A stretch of DNA of 34,693 nt from Dehalococcoidia bacterium (GTDB lineage: Bacteria; Chloroflexota; Dehalococcoidia; UBA2979): positions 1 to 34,693 of the forward strand of contig JAQWLS010000002.1 in NCBI GenBank assembly GCA_029247135.1. The letters are read 5' to 3'. Positions 1 through 9,217 of this stretch are shown piece by piece; the first letter of the stretch is position 1; every line of letters begins with the position of its first letter. The notes under the pieces were generated by a model that saw nothing but the letters and a program-made list of their open reading frames with translations, had not been told where the DNA came from and did not search any database. Both the position numbers and the translations under genes were made by a program.

Positions 1-2
1 TT

Positions 3-92
3 GATTATGAAGAAGAAGATCGACTGCTAGGCCTGTGGCAAAATGCTGTCGATGGGATACATGCTGAATTTAAATTAACTAATGCAAGTTAA
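3..92 (+). CDS. C-terminal fragment of an upstream CDS truncated by the window edge (DYEEEDRLLGLWQNAVDGIHAEFKLTNAS*)
   Basis: Open frame from the window edge to TAA at 90-92; no family recognised. Confidence 0.4.
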   Translation, partial: DYEEEDRLLGLWQNAVDGIHAEFKLTNAS

Positions 93-380
93 ATATTTAT
101 GACATCTCGCCCAAAATGACACGACTTGTCATAAATAAATATGGCATGTAATACCAACTCTCGTTTCTAAAGATCAGTCGGTTTTGATGTTTTTAATACT
201 GTTATACTTCTTTTACGTCCCACAATTATTACAAAGGGAACCCGTGTCAACAATGATGAAAGAGAGCTACACCGCAAGGCAAAGGCCGAGTCATGATGCA
301 CTTATTGATTCCAAGTTGCCGCAAGGCAGCCCGTCATTACATAGAGGTAGAAAGAATTAGAGAACAGGAGTGGGAATAAA

Positions 381-1469
381 ATGACAGAATCATTACTCAA
401 CACCCGAATAACCCAAATGCTTGGTGCCAAATACCCAATATTTGGATTTACACATGAAATCGATGTAGTGGTAGAGGTCTGCCTCGCCGGTGGAATAGGT
501 GTTTTTGGCGGAACTCGAAGCACTCCTGAAGAAATTACTGAAGCCCTGGAGGAAATCAAGTCACGGGTTGGAGATTTGCCATTCGGTATAGATTTGGTCC
601 TTCCAAAGAATATGCCAGAGAAAAATAATCGGGAAGATATCGAGGCGCAATTACCTGATGCCCATAGGAATTTCGTTGACCATCTGTATGAAAAGTATGA
701 TGTCCCCCGGGACAATGTGCCGGGCGCGCGTTCTCGATTTGTTCGTTCTGAAGAAGTTGCCCGAAATCAATTAGATGCCGTCCTACGTTCAGACGCAAAA
801 ATATTTGCTATGGGGGTCGGTTCGCCGCCTGAAATGGTCGGAGCGGCAAAGGAATATGGCAAATTCGTCTTATCTCTGGTGGGCGCTCCTCGCCATGCCC
901 AACATGCGCTAAACGCAGGCGCGGATATGATAGTGGCACAGGGTTATGATGCGGGCGCCCACACAGGCGAAATAGGCACGTTTTCGCTAGTCCCGCAGAT
1001 AGTCGACTTAGTGGCTGGTAAGGTTCCAGTACTCGCAGCCGGTGGGGTGGCTACTGGACGGCATATCGCGGCAGCACTTGCCTTAGGAGCAGACGGCGTC
1101 TGGATGGGTACTCCATGGCTAACTACCAAAGAACACAACACGTCTCCAAAAATGCTGAATCAGTTATTAAACGCTGGATCAAACGACACAGTCAGATCAC
1201 GATCTGATAGCGGCAAAACCTTAAGAATGATTAAGTCAGCATGGAGCGAAGAATGGGAGACCGAAGGAAACCCCAAACCTTTAGAAATGCCTTATCACGA
1301 CATCCTCGTTGGTGATCTGCTCGGATCAATTGGCCGAAACGAGATAGAACCTTTGATGCATCAGCCCGCAGGGCAAGGTATCGCATTTTTCAATGAAGTA
1401 AGGACCGTTCGAGAAACTATGGATACGTTTGTGAAGGATGCCACTGCAGTATTAGATCGTTCAAGCTAG
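381..1469 (+). CDS. Nitronate monooxygenase / 2-nitropropane dioxygenase family FMN-dependent enzyme
   Basis: 362 aa; AGGIGVFGGTRSTPEEI, GADMIVAQGYDAGAHTG and PVLAAGGVATGRHIAAALALGADGVWMGT match the NMO TIM-barrel/FMN pattern; SD-like aggagtggg before the ATG. Confidence 0.9.
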   Translation: MTESLLNTRITQMLGAKYPIFGFTHEIDVVVEVCLAGGIGVFGGTRSTPEEITEALEEIKSRVGDLPFGIDLVLPKNMPEKNNREDIEAQLPDAHRNFVDHLYEKYDVPRDNVPGARSRFVRSEEVARNQLDAVLRSDAKIFAMGVGSPPEMVGAAKEYGKFVLSLVGAPRHAQHALNAGADMIVAQGYDAGAHTGEIGTFSLVPQIVDLVAGKVPVLAAGGVATGRHIAAALALGADGVWMGTPWLTTKEHNTSPKMLNQLLNAGSNDTVRSRSDSGKTLRMIKSAWSEEWETEGNPKPLEMPYHDILVGDLLGSIGRNEIEPLMHQPAGQGIAFFNEVRTVRETMDTFVKDATAVLDRSS

Positions 1470-1516
1470 TTGACTAAAAAATTCAATCACAGACAAACCG
1501 AATACGAACTTAGTCA

Positions 1517-3802
1517 CTACTCTTTTTTAAGATTTGATGAGTAAATGTCGCCTGCATTTCCTTTAACAAGTCTTGCACCGGTCTCATAAACCTTAATTTC
1601 GACATCGACAGTGTGAATAATGCCCGCAAAATAGAACGGAGCATCGTAGCTCGTTGTTGTCGGCGAGAGCTCATCACCTCCAATTGACGCTACAGATCCC
1701 GTACTACCCAATCCTCGCATAATCAATGGGATATTTAATACTCCAACCTCGTCGCCATCAACAAGCAACGTAACTCGCCCTTCACCACCTATTCCTTCAC
1801 CCTCGAATCGTGCACTGACGGTGCATTCCCCAGTCGGAAGTTCACGCTGCGATGTGCCAGTCAGAATTTCAGTAAAGCAGTTGTAGTCAAACTGTAGCCG
1901 GTTGTCCTTCACATACAAACTCAGTCCGGACGTATGCGATCCGCGCGCGAAAATAACTCCTTCTTCATCTGAGTCATGTCGTTCAATCGCAGCATCGAGA
2001 GTCCACTCACCAATCCCTAGTGGTGGAGCTATGCTTCCAGGAAGTCGATCTACGGGAGGGGTGTAGTGATACTTCAGTCCATCGTGTATCCCGCCCGGCT
2101 TTTTACTTATGCCGGTAAGTTGAAAGCTCCGATCATCAATTGGCAGGACTCCGTTTCTACCAGCTTCAATCCACCAAAGATCGATAAGCTCCCGAAGCTT
2201 CTCTGGCTCTGCATCGGCTAAGTTATTGCATTCCGAGAAATCCACGTCAAGATGATACAGTTCCCATTCTTCATCACTAATGGGATCGTTTTTAACATGA
2301 CGGGCTACGGCTTTCCAGCCGTCAGCCCATATAGCTCGGTGACCGAACATTTCGAAATACTGCGGTCCTCTATCAGACGAAACATCCGGATCGTCAAACG
2401 TATACGCAAAGCTATTGTCCGGAATAGGCATTTGTGGATAACCCTGATAGGAATCTTTCGGAGTGATATGCAAAACATCAAGAAGCGTTGGAACAATATC
2501 AGTCACATGGGTGAATTGATGCCGAACACCACCTATATTCTTAATCCCCTCTGGCCAATGAACGAGTAGCGGATCTCTTACACCACCTGCATGCGTGGTG
2601 CTCTTATACCATTTAAGGGGGGTGTTCCCTGCTTGAGCCCAGCCCCAAGGATAGTTCGGATCACTTCTCGGTGTTCCAATGTCAGGTAAGATTTCATCAA
2701 TATTGTCGAGATCATCGAGGTAGGGGTGTGAATACCTTTCACCAGCAGAAATACCCTGTGGCCCTCCCTCTTGGCTGGCTCCGTTGTCAGCCATGAGCAA
2801 AATAATGGTATTGTCAATTTCTCCAGCTCGATCGAGATACGTGATTAACCGTCCTATCTGATCATCGGTGTGATCTAAAAATCCAGCAAATGCTTCCTGC
2901 AGTTTGCACGCGAGTTTTTTGGCACCATCAGAAAGATCGTCCCAGGCGTCAACTCCAGGATTTCGAGGTGCCAGTTGGGTACCTTCTGGAATTATTCCAG
3001 ATTCGATTTGTCGTGCAAACCACTCATCACGTACCGCATCCCATCCGTGGTCAAATTTTCCTTTGTACTTCTCAAGGTATGATTGCGGTGCTTGGTGAGG
3101 CGAGTGTGTTGCACCGAAGGCAAGGTAAAGAAAAAATGGCTGATTTGGGTAGATTGATTTATTGTTTCGAACGAAGTCAATAGAATGATCGATGAGATCT
3201 TCATTTAGGTGATAGCCCTGTTCAGGTGTTTTTGGTGGGTTGACGTGATGATTGTCTTCCGTTAAATCCGGATAAAATTGATCAGTCGCGCCTCCGAGAA
3301 ATCCATAATACCTATTAAATCCTCGCTGAAGCGGCCAGTCAGTGAACGGGCCAGCAGCGGACCTCTCCTCCTTTGGATTGAGATGCCACTTACCTACAGC
3401 AAATGTTGCATAACCTTCGTCACGCAACATTTCGCCGAGTGTCGCCGCATGACGAGTGACAGCCGCACGCATATTCGGAAACCCAGGATCGTAGTCGGCA
3501 ATTCCTCTCATGCCAACGGCATGGTGATTCCGGCCGGTGAGCAAACTCGCACGAGTAGGCGAGCATAAAGCTGTAGTATGAAAATTTGTATATTGGAGAC
3601 CACCAGCTGCGAGTTTATCTATGTGTGGAGTCTCAATGGTGGACCCATAACAGCCAAAATGACCAAAACCGGTATCATCAAACAGCATAATAACTACGTT
3701 TGGTGTCTTTCCGTCATGACTGGATGGTACGGGTGGCCACCAAGGATCTGAGTCTTTCAAAGTCTTTCCGATTTTTCCCTGAAATTCTGGTTCCTGAGTC
3801 AT
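1517..3802 (-). CDS. Arylsulfatase (sulfatase/alkaline phosphatase superfamily), FGly Cys-type, no evident signal peptide
   Basis: CSPTRASLLTGRNHH motif (Cys codon at 3563-3565), FDDTGFG metal-site motif, ADNGAS, K..THAGG. The track start is 3817, but GAGGAGGAAATTA-ATG places the likely start at MTQEPEF (3802). Confidence 0.95.
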   Translation of the reverse strand: MTQEPEFQGKIGKTLKDSDPWWPPVPSSHDGKTPNVVIMLFDDTGFGHFGCYGSTIETPHIDKLAAGGLQYTNFHTTALCSPTRASLLTGRNHHAVGMRGIADYDPGFPNMRAAVTRHAATLGEMLRDEGYATFAVGKWHLNPKEERSAAGPFTDWPLQRGFNRYYGFLGGATDQFYPDLTEDNHHVNPPKTPEQGYHLNEDLIDHSIDFVRNNKSIYPNQPFFLYLAFGATHSPHQAPQSYLEKYKGKFDHGWDAVRDEWFARQIESGIIPEGTQLAPRNPGVDAWDDLSDGAKKLACKLQEAFAGFLDHTDDQIGRLITYLDRAGEIDNTIILLMADNGASQEGGPQGISAGERYSHPYLDDLDNIDEILPDIGTPRSDPNYPWGWAQAGNTPLKWYKSTTHAGGVRDPLLVHWPEGIKNIGGVRHQFTHVTDIVPTLLDVLHITPKDSYQGYPQMPIPDNSFAYTFDDPDVSSDRGPQYFEMFGHRAIWADGWKAVARHVKNDPISDEEWELYHLDVDFSECNNLADAEPEKLRELIDLWWIEAGRNGVLPIDDRSFQLTGISKKPGGIHDGLKYHYTPPVDRLPGSIAPPLGIGEWTLDAAIERHDSDEEGVIFARGSHTSGLSLYVKDNRLQFDYNCFTEILTGTSQRELPTGECTVSARFEGEGIGGEGRVTLLVDGDEVGVLNIPLIMRGLGSTGSVASIGGDELSPTTTSYDAPFYFAGIIHTVDVEIKVYETGARLVKGNAGDIYSSNLKKE

Positions 3803-3948
3803 TAATTTCCTCCTCATCGGGACGCGAGAGAAACTCGCAAGTAACCATATGTTGTACGATACATTGCGAAAATTGTAATGTAATATCCTTTAACAAATCG
3901 ACGGATAATTGACTGCGCTAAAAATAAACAAATTGGTAAGGAGCTAAT

Positions 3949-5235
3949 GTGACTAAATCCCCTGAGTCTATTTTTGACGGACTGAAGATTCTTGAGTTCG
4001 GACGATTCGTAGCTGGTCCCTATGCGGCAGAACTATTTGCTCACGGCGGAGCAGATGTAATTAAAGTAGAACCCACCGATGGCGACGCTACACGTTTCAA
4101 TGCACCTATATTTCCAGGTGAAGGCAAACAGTACATTATCAAGGCACGTGGAAAACGAGGTTTGCCGGTAGATTTAGCCCACCCTGATGGACGAGCAATT
4201 GTTAAAAAAATCGCGGCAGACTGTGATGTAATTGTTTCAAATATGAGACCCGGAGCACTAATCCGCTACGAATTAGATTACGAAAGTCTGAAATCGATCA
4301 ACCCGAGAGTAATAGTGGGCGAGATTAGTGCGTTCGGTGATAAGGGTCCCTACGGCGGACTTGCTGGAGCAGACTTTCAGGCACAGGCCGCCTCAGGTTT
4401 AGTTCTTTCAGCCGGAGCATTTGATGGCGATTCTCCGCAATTCGTAGATGCGTTTCTAACCGATTATATGGCGGGAACCTTGCTTGCATTCGCCATATCC
4501 TCTGCTCTTTGGCGCCGCGAGAAAACTGGACTAGGGCAAGAAGTATCGACAACTCTTTTTCAGGCCGGACTGGCTTTACAGCACGGAAATGCAAATATAT
4601 TCGAAGCGGTTGATAGTTGGAAAAGAGAGTTTGTTGACTGGATAGAGGAAGAACAGCCAGATCCTCGGGTTGCAGCACAGAAACGTCGAGCACTTAGTGG
4701 TACAACCGTTGTTGGTGGACTCTACAAAACGCTAGATGAACGGTATATCGCTCTCGGATCAAGTCGAGCTGGCTTAAAGAAGCTTCTACCCGCTCTAGAT
4801 CTAGACGACCCCTTTATATCTGACCCTAACTGGACGATGCCAGATAACCCTGCCCCGCACTTCGACCTCCTTAAAGCTAGGATCCGAGTTGAAATTTCGA
4901 ATCGGACAAGCTCCGAACTAGGTAAAACATTGTCCACGAACGGAATAGCGTTCTCGATTCTAGAATACCTTGAAGAAGCCATGCTTGGAGCTCAAGCTAA
5001 CGAAAGTGGATTTGTGTACACGGCCGATCACCCAGCGGTAGGACCAATGATTATGCCGCAAGCACCCGTCACTTTCGGGCGGGATGAATACTCAGCATCC
5101 AATAGTTCACCACGGTTTGGAGAACATACCCGTAAAATATTGGATGAGTTAGGATTCTCGGATTCAGAAATAACCGACTTAATTAATTCTGGAGTAGTGG
5201 CGGAGACCCTTTCGGATTCTGCTCAAGGTAGTTGA
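3949..5235 (+). CDS. CaiB/BaiF (class III) CoA-transferase family protein
   Basis: GLKILEFGRFVAGPYAAELFAHGGADVIKVEPTDGD...RGKRGLPVDLAHPDGRAIVKKIAADCDVIVSNMRPGAL; GTG start with AAGGAG SD. Confidence 0.93.
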   Translation: MTKSPESIFDGLKILEFGRFVAGPYAAELFAHGGADVIKVEPTDGDATRFNAPIFPGEGKQYIIKARGKRGLPVDLAHPDGRAIVKKIAADCDVIVSNMRPGALIRYELDYESLKSINPRVIVGEISAFGDKGPYGGLAGADFQAQAASGLVLSAGAFDGDSPQFVDAFLTDYMAGTLLAFAISSALWRREKTGLGQEVSTTLFQAGLALQHGNANIFEAVDSWKREFVDWIEEEQPDPRVAAQKRRALSGTTVVGGLYKTLDERYIALGSSRAGLKKLLPALDLDDPFISDPNWTMPDNPAPHFDLLKARIRVEISNRTSSELGKTLSTNGIAFSILEYLEEAMLGAQANESGFVYTADHPAVGPMIMPQAPVTFGRDEYSASNSSPRFGEHTRKILDELGFSDSEITDLINSGVVAETLSDSAQGS

Positions 5236-5272
5236 GCTAAATTAAAAACGACTTGCCTCTACCTAGTTCTTA

Positions 5273-7540
5273 TCATTTACGCTGAGTTATATCAACCTCA
5301 ACTGAATATATGAGTCCTGTAAATGCAAAGGGGGCTTGATAAAGATTTGTAATCGGGGATAGCACGTCTTTTCCTATATCCACTCCATTCTTCTGAGCAT
5401 TCCGGTTCATTGGCACAGTAACCGCCCCTATTGAGTCTCCGTCGCAAACTAACGTAGCGATACCGCCACGCCCAGTAGGGTTGTATGCAAACGTGACACC
5501 GATCGTCATACGTCCTTCTGTCTGCGGTAAGCTCGCCGATCCTATCGTGGATTTTCCCACGGCATTATGGGCAAAGCACAATCGTTCGTCCTGTACATAA
5601 AGAGAGAACCCATCAATAACATTTCCTTGCGAGTACACTACCCCTTCAGTCTGGCGGTCAATGAGCTGTATATCGGCGAGCAACGACCAATCTCCCTTTC
5701 CTACTTGTGGCGCCAATGAACTCGGAATATGAGACATTGGGTTAGCAAATCTATAGTGCAAGTTCTCGTGAAACGCTCCAGGATGTCCGCTCACGCCACC
5801 TGCGTTAATTGAAGCATCTGCTAATGGAAGCACACCATATCGCCCGGCCTCAACCCACCACATCTCGATGAGCTCCCGAAGCTTCTCCGGTTCGTCTAAC
5901 GCCAAGTTATTCGTTTCAGAAAAATCCTCAGACAAGTTGTATAGTTCCCACTCATCGTCGTCATAACTAGTATTCGGTTGATGTCGAGTAACCGCTTTCC
6001 AACCGTCGTGCCATAGTCCTCGATGACCGTTCATCTCAAAGTATTGAACTGGTTTCCTAGAGATGATTTCATTTGAGTCAAAGCTATAGGCAAAACTCGT
6101 GCCGGATATTGGCAACTGGTCATATCCCTCATACCTAGCCTTAGGTTGTACATTCAGCATTTCAAGAATCGTTGGCGCAATATCACTTACATGATGGAAT
6201 TGCTCCCTGATCTCACCGTCCGGCTGGATACCATCCGGATGATGAATAATCAACGGTACTCGAATACCTCCGCCGTGGGTGTCGTGCTTGTACCACCTCA
6301 GTGGTGTGTTCCCCACCTGGGCCCAACCCCACGGGATATCGGTGAAACTCCGCGGACCACCAACGTCGTCCAACACATTTTGCATCTCCGTCATATCTTC
6401 TTGAATTAATCTCCGACCCCGTGATTCAACAGCCGTCTTCCCATCATTCGATGCGCCGAGACCGCCACCCGATCCCAGGTACATTACACCGGTAGGACCA
6501 CCACCCTGACTAGTCCCATTATCTGCAGTAAGTAAAATAATCGTGTTATCAAATTCATCAATCGATTTTAGATACGTCATAAGTCGCCCAATTTCCGCGT
6601 CTGTATGATCTAAAAATCCAGCCCACGTTTCCTGTAGTCGACACATAAAAGTTCGTTCATCGTTGCTGAGTTCAGACCAAGCCTTTACACCCGGATTACG
6701 AGGCGCCAGACTTGTATTCGGTGGAATTATTCCAAGCTCAATTTGATTATTAAAGTAGCGTTCTCGAATAACGTCCCAACCTTCATCAAACTTTCCTTTA
6801 TATTTCTCGATATATGACTTAGGTGCCTGATGTGGCTCATGCATGGCACCTGGAGCAAAGTACATAAAAAATGGGCTGTTTGGATGAATTGATTTTTGAT
6901 CATTAACAAATTCGATCGCGTGGTCGACCATATCCTCCGTAACGTGATATCCCTCTTCCGGTGTCTTAGGCGGATACACCGAATGATTGTCATAGGTCAA
7001 TTCTGGATAAAATTGATCCGTCGCTCCTGGCAAAAATCCATAAAATCGATCAAATCCACGTTGAAGGGGCCAACCATGTCGAGGTCCCGCTGCAGAATTC
7101 TCCTCAGCAGGGTTAAGATGCCATTTACCCAACGCATAGGTAGAGTAACCTTCCTCCCTAAGAATTTCAGCCAATGTTCCGGCATGCCGACTTACCAACG
7201 CACGTCGGCTGGGGAAACCCATATTATGTGCATTCGCGAGTGCACCCATTCCCACGGCGTGATGATTACGACCAGTTAACAACGATGCTCTTGTTGGAGA
7301 ACACAAAGGAGTTACGTGAAAATTATTGTAACGAAGACCGCCTGAAGCTAGTAAATCTATGTTCGGAGTGTCAATTGTTGAACCGTAGCAGCCAAAGTTA
7401 CCAAACCCAGTATCATCTAGCAGGATTACTAAAACGTTAGGCGAAGCTCCGTCGTGTGTGTTAGGTGGATCTGGCCAGTCAGGAATCGATTCTGAGAAGG
7501 TGCGGCCAATTTTTCCTCGAAAATTGTCATCATTTACCAT
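5273..7540 (-). CDS. Arylsulfatase, FGly Cys-type, paralog of the 1517-3802 gene
   Basis: CSPTRASLLTGRNHH (Cys codon at 7301-7303), LDDTGFGNFGCYGS, TADNGTS, KHDTHGGG; GGGAGGAG SD before ATG. Confidence 0.95.
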   Translation of the reverse strand: MVNDDNFRGKIGRTFSESIPDWPDPPNTHDGASPNVLVILLDDTGFGNFGCYGSTIDTPNIDLLASGGLRYNNFHVTPLCSPTRASLLTGRNHHAVGMGALANAHNMGFPSRRALVSRHAGTLAEILREEGYSTYALGKWHLNPAEENSAAGPRHGWPLQRGFDRFYGFLPGATDQFYPELTYDNHSVYPPKTPEEGYHVTEDMVDHAIEFVNDQKSIHPNSPFFMYFAPGAMHEPHQAPKSYIEKYKGKFDEGWDVIRERYFNNQIELGIIPPNTSLAPRNPGVKAWSELSNDERTFMCRLQETWAGFLDHTDAEIGRLMTYLKSIDEFDNTIILLTADNGTSQGGGPTGVMYLGSGGGLGASNDGKTAVESRGRRLIQEDMTEMQNVLDDVGGPRSFTDIPWGWAQVGNTPLRWYKHDTHGGGIRVPLIIHHPDGIQPDGEIREQFHHVSDIAPTILEMLNVQPKARYEGYDQLPISGTSFAYSFDSNEIISRKPVQYFEMNGHRGLWHDGWKAVTRHQPNTSYDDDEWELYNLSEDFSETNNLALDEPEKLRELIEMWWVEAGRYGVLPLADASINAGGVSGHPGAFHENLHYRFANPMSHIPSSLAPQVGKGDWSLLADIQLIDRQTEGVVYSQGNVIDGFSLYVQDERLCFAHNAVGKSTIGSASLPQTEGRMTIGVTFAYNPTGRGGIATLVCDGDSIGAVTVPMNRNAQKNGVDIGKDVLSPITNLYQAPFAFTGLIYSVEVDITQRK

Positions 7541-7687
7541 AAATCTCCTCCCTAGAATCGTCCAACCGACTTATGTTTGAAAATGATTTAACACTGATGG
7601 AGTCACAGTCGCTCACATGTGTTTTTGTAAGAAAAGAAAACAGGGGAGAATGCGAAGTTCGCATTGCTCCACTATTTCCCTTATTTA

Positions 7688-8038
7688 TCAGTTCCTACCA
7701 AACTGGCGATCCATCGCAGCTTCAACCTGATCCGTACTTGTTCCAATTGAATTTGCGGGGGTCCAAGTAAATTCCAACACAGTGTTGTAATGTGCGCCAA
7801 TTGCCGACAAGGTGGCTACATCGTCAGTTTCCACGATCATAATGTTCGGATTGTCCCAAGCAGTGGTGATTGCGGAGTACGAAGCAACTATGTTCCCCGC
7901 AAAACTTCCTTGCCTCGAAGCGACTACTCGAGCCTGAAAAGCTGCCTGCGCTTCTGCGGTGGTGCCATTATCTTCTGCATCCGCAAACCGTTGCACCTGT
8001 GCATCTGCAACCGTGTAATAGCCAATGTATAACGTCAT
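7688..8038 (-). CDS. Small protein, possibly DUF3303/dimeric alpha-beta barrel-like
   Basis: 116 aa; MIVETDDVATLSAIGAHYNTVLEFTWTPA resembles small ferredoxin-like-fold proteins; GGGAGAAG SD before ATG. Confidence 0.65.
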   Translation of the reverse strand: MTLYIGYYTVADAQVQRFADAEDNGTTAEAQAAFQARVVASRQGSFAGNIVASYSAITTAWDNPNIMIVETDDVATLSAIGAHYNTVLEFTWTPANSIGTSTDQVEAAMDRQFGRN

Positions 8039-8135
8039 ACTTCTCCCTCATTTCTAACCTAGTCACTTAAACAATAAAAGCGAAGGTATCATAAAGCGTG
8101 CCAGCTTGATCGAAGAAATATATATTCAGATGAAA

Positions 8136-9005
8136 TTACGAGAGGATACCTCGGTAGGAAAGAAGAACGCCGACTGCCATCAAGACGAAACCCATTACTA
8201 AAATTAAGGTGTCCAAGTTCACACGTCCGGTTAACCTTGCCCCGTACCAGCTACCTAGCATCGCTGTTATGCCCATAGACACCAATACTGGATAGTCCAC
8301 CTCGCCCTGACTTGCGTGCCCAATCCAACCAACAGCTCCCATAAAAAAACCGATAAACAGATTCGAGCCTGCAGCAATCCGAGGGTCGATTTTTAGTACT
8401 CGGATAAGAGCTGGTAAGCGAATACTACCAAGGATGAGTCCTACAGATCCTCCAAGCAGTCCAACTCCTAGACCAATTCCAGCCTCTGCTGCAATTCGCC
8501 CGCGCGTGAACAATCCTGGTGATCCCTCTAAACCAGCACCAAATAACGGACCCGATGACTGGTTTTTCTTTACACGATTACGATAAATAATCAAAAATTC
8601 CATTCCCTGCCACAAAACAAGTAATCCGGCAAGAAAAAGTAAAATACCTTCATCAACCACGCCACTTAAAAATCCACCTACGAAAGCTCCCCCAAACGCA
8701 GGAACTCCCATCAATAAAACTATCCGCAAATCCACTCGGCCTTCACGCCAATGTTTAATGGCTCCTGACAAAGAGCTCAAACTGCTGACCATAATGTTGG
8801 TCCCCCCTGCAATCGCTGGAGGCATCCCTAGAATCAACATCGTTGGAAGACGGATAGTTCCCAACGCTAAGCCGACAAATCCGCCAAGTATCCCTACGAG
8901 CAGAGAAACTGTCGTCAATAATAGAACCTGCCAAAGTGACATATTTGACGACAGGCCAAAATCCTGTAATTCAAATGTTAAGAAACTAGAAAACAATTGT
9001 TCCAT
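8136..9005 (-). CDS. TauE/SafE family sulfite/anion exporter-like membrane protein
   Basis: 289 aa hydrophobic protein with two internally similar halves (LVGILGGFVGLALGTIRLPTMLILGMPPAIAGGTN and GVGLLGGSVGLILGSIRLPALIRVLKIDPRIAAGSN). Confidence 0.88.
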   Translation of the reverse strand: MEQLFSSFLTFELQDFGLSSNMSLWQVLLLTTVSLLVGILGGFVGLALGTIRLPTMLILGMPPAIAGGTNIMVSSLSSLSGAIKHWREGRVDLRIVLLMGVPAFGGAFVGGFLSGVVDEGILLFLAGLLVLWQGMEFLIIYRNRVKKNQSSGPLFGAGLEGSPGLFTRGRIAAEAGIGLGVGLLGGSVGLILGSIRLPALIRVLKIDPRIAAGSNLFIGFFMGAVGWIGHASQGEVDYPVLVSMGITAMLGSWYGARLTGRVNLDTLILVMGFVLMAVGVLLSYRGILS

Positions 9006-9217
9006 ATGTGGGTCTCATCGACGTGGCTGATCCCGAGTCATCTAGCCTAGGTATCGCTACTCAAGAGATTATCCCATTACAACCATTTATTGACTTAGCA
9101 CATGATGAAAATAACAAGCCAACAACCCAATATCTGATTGAATCATGGAATCGCAAGTCTAGTTCACAACAATTCGTGCATGGTGAGCTAAAGTTATCTG
9201 ACGAAGCGAGGTGATAT

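Noticed and set aside
302-715. 137-aa minus-strand ORF antisense to the NMO gene
   Set aside because: Shadow ORF: the opposite strand has a clearly recognisable protein and this translation has no family signal.
4325-4693. 122-aa minus-strand ORF inside the CoA-transferase gene
   Set aside because: Antisense shadow ORF with no support.
9008-9214. 68-aa plus-strand ORF between the TauE-like gene and the ThDP enzyme gene
   Set aside because: GTG start without SD, overlaps the divergent promoter region, and its end coincides with the SD of the next gene; probably fortuitous.
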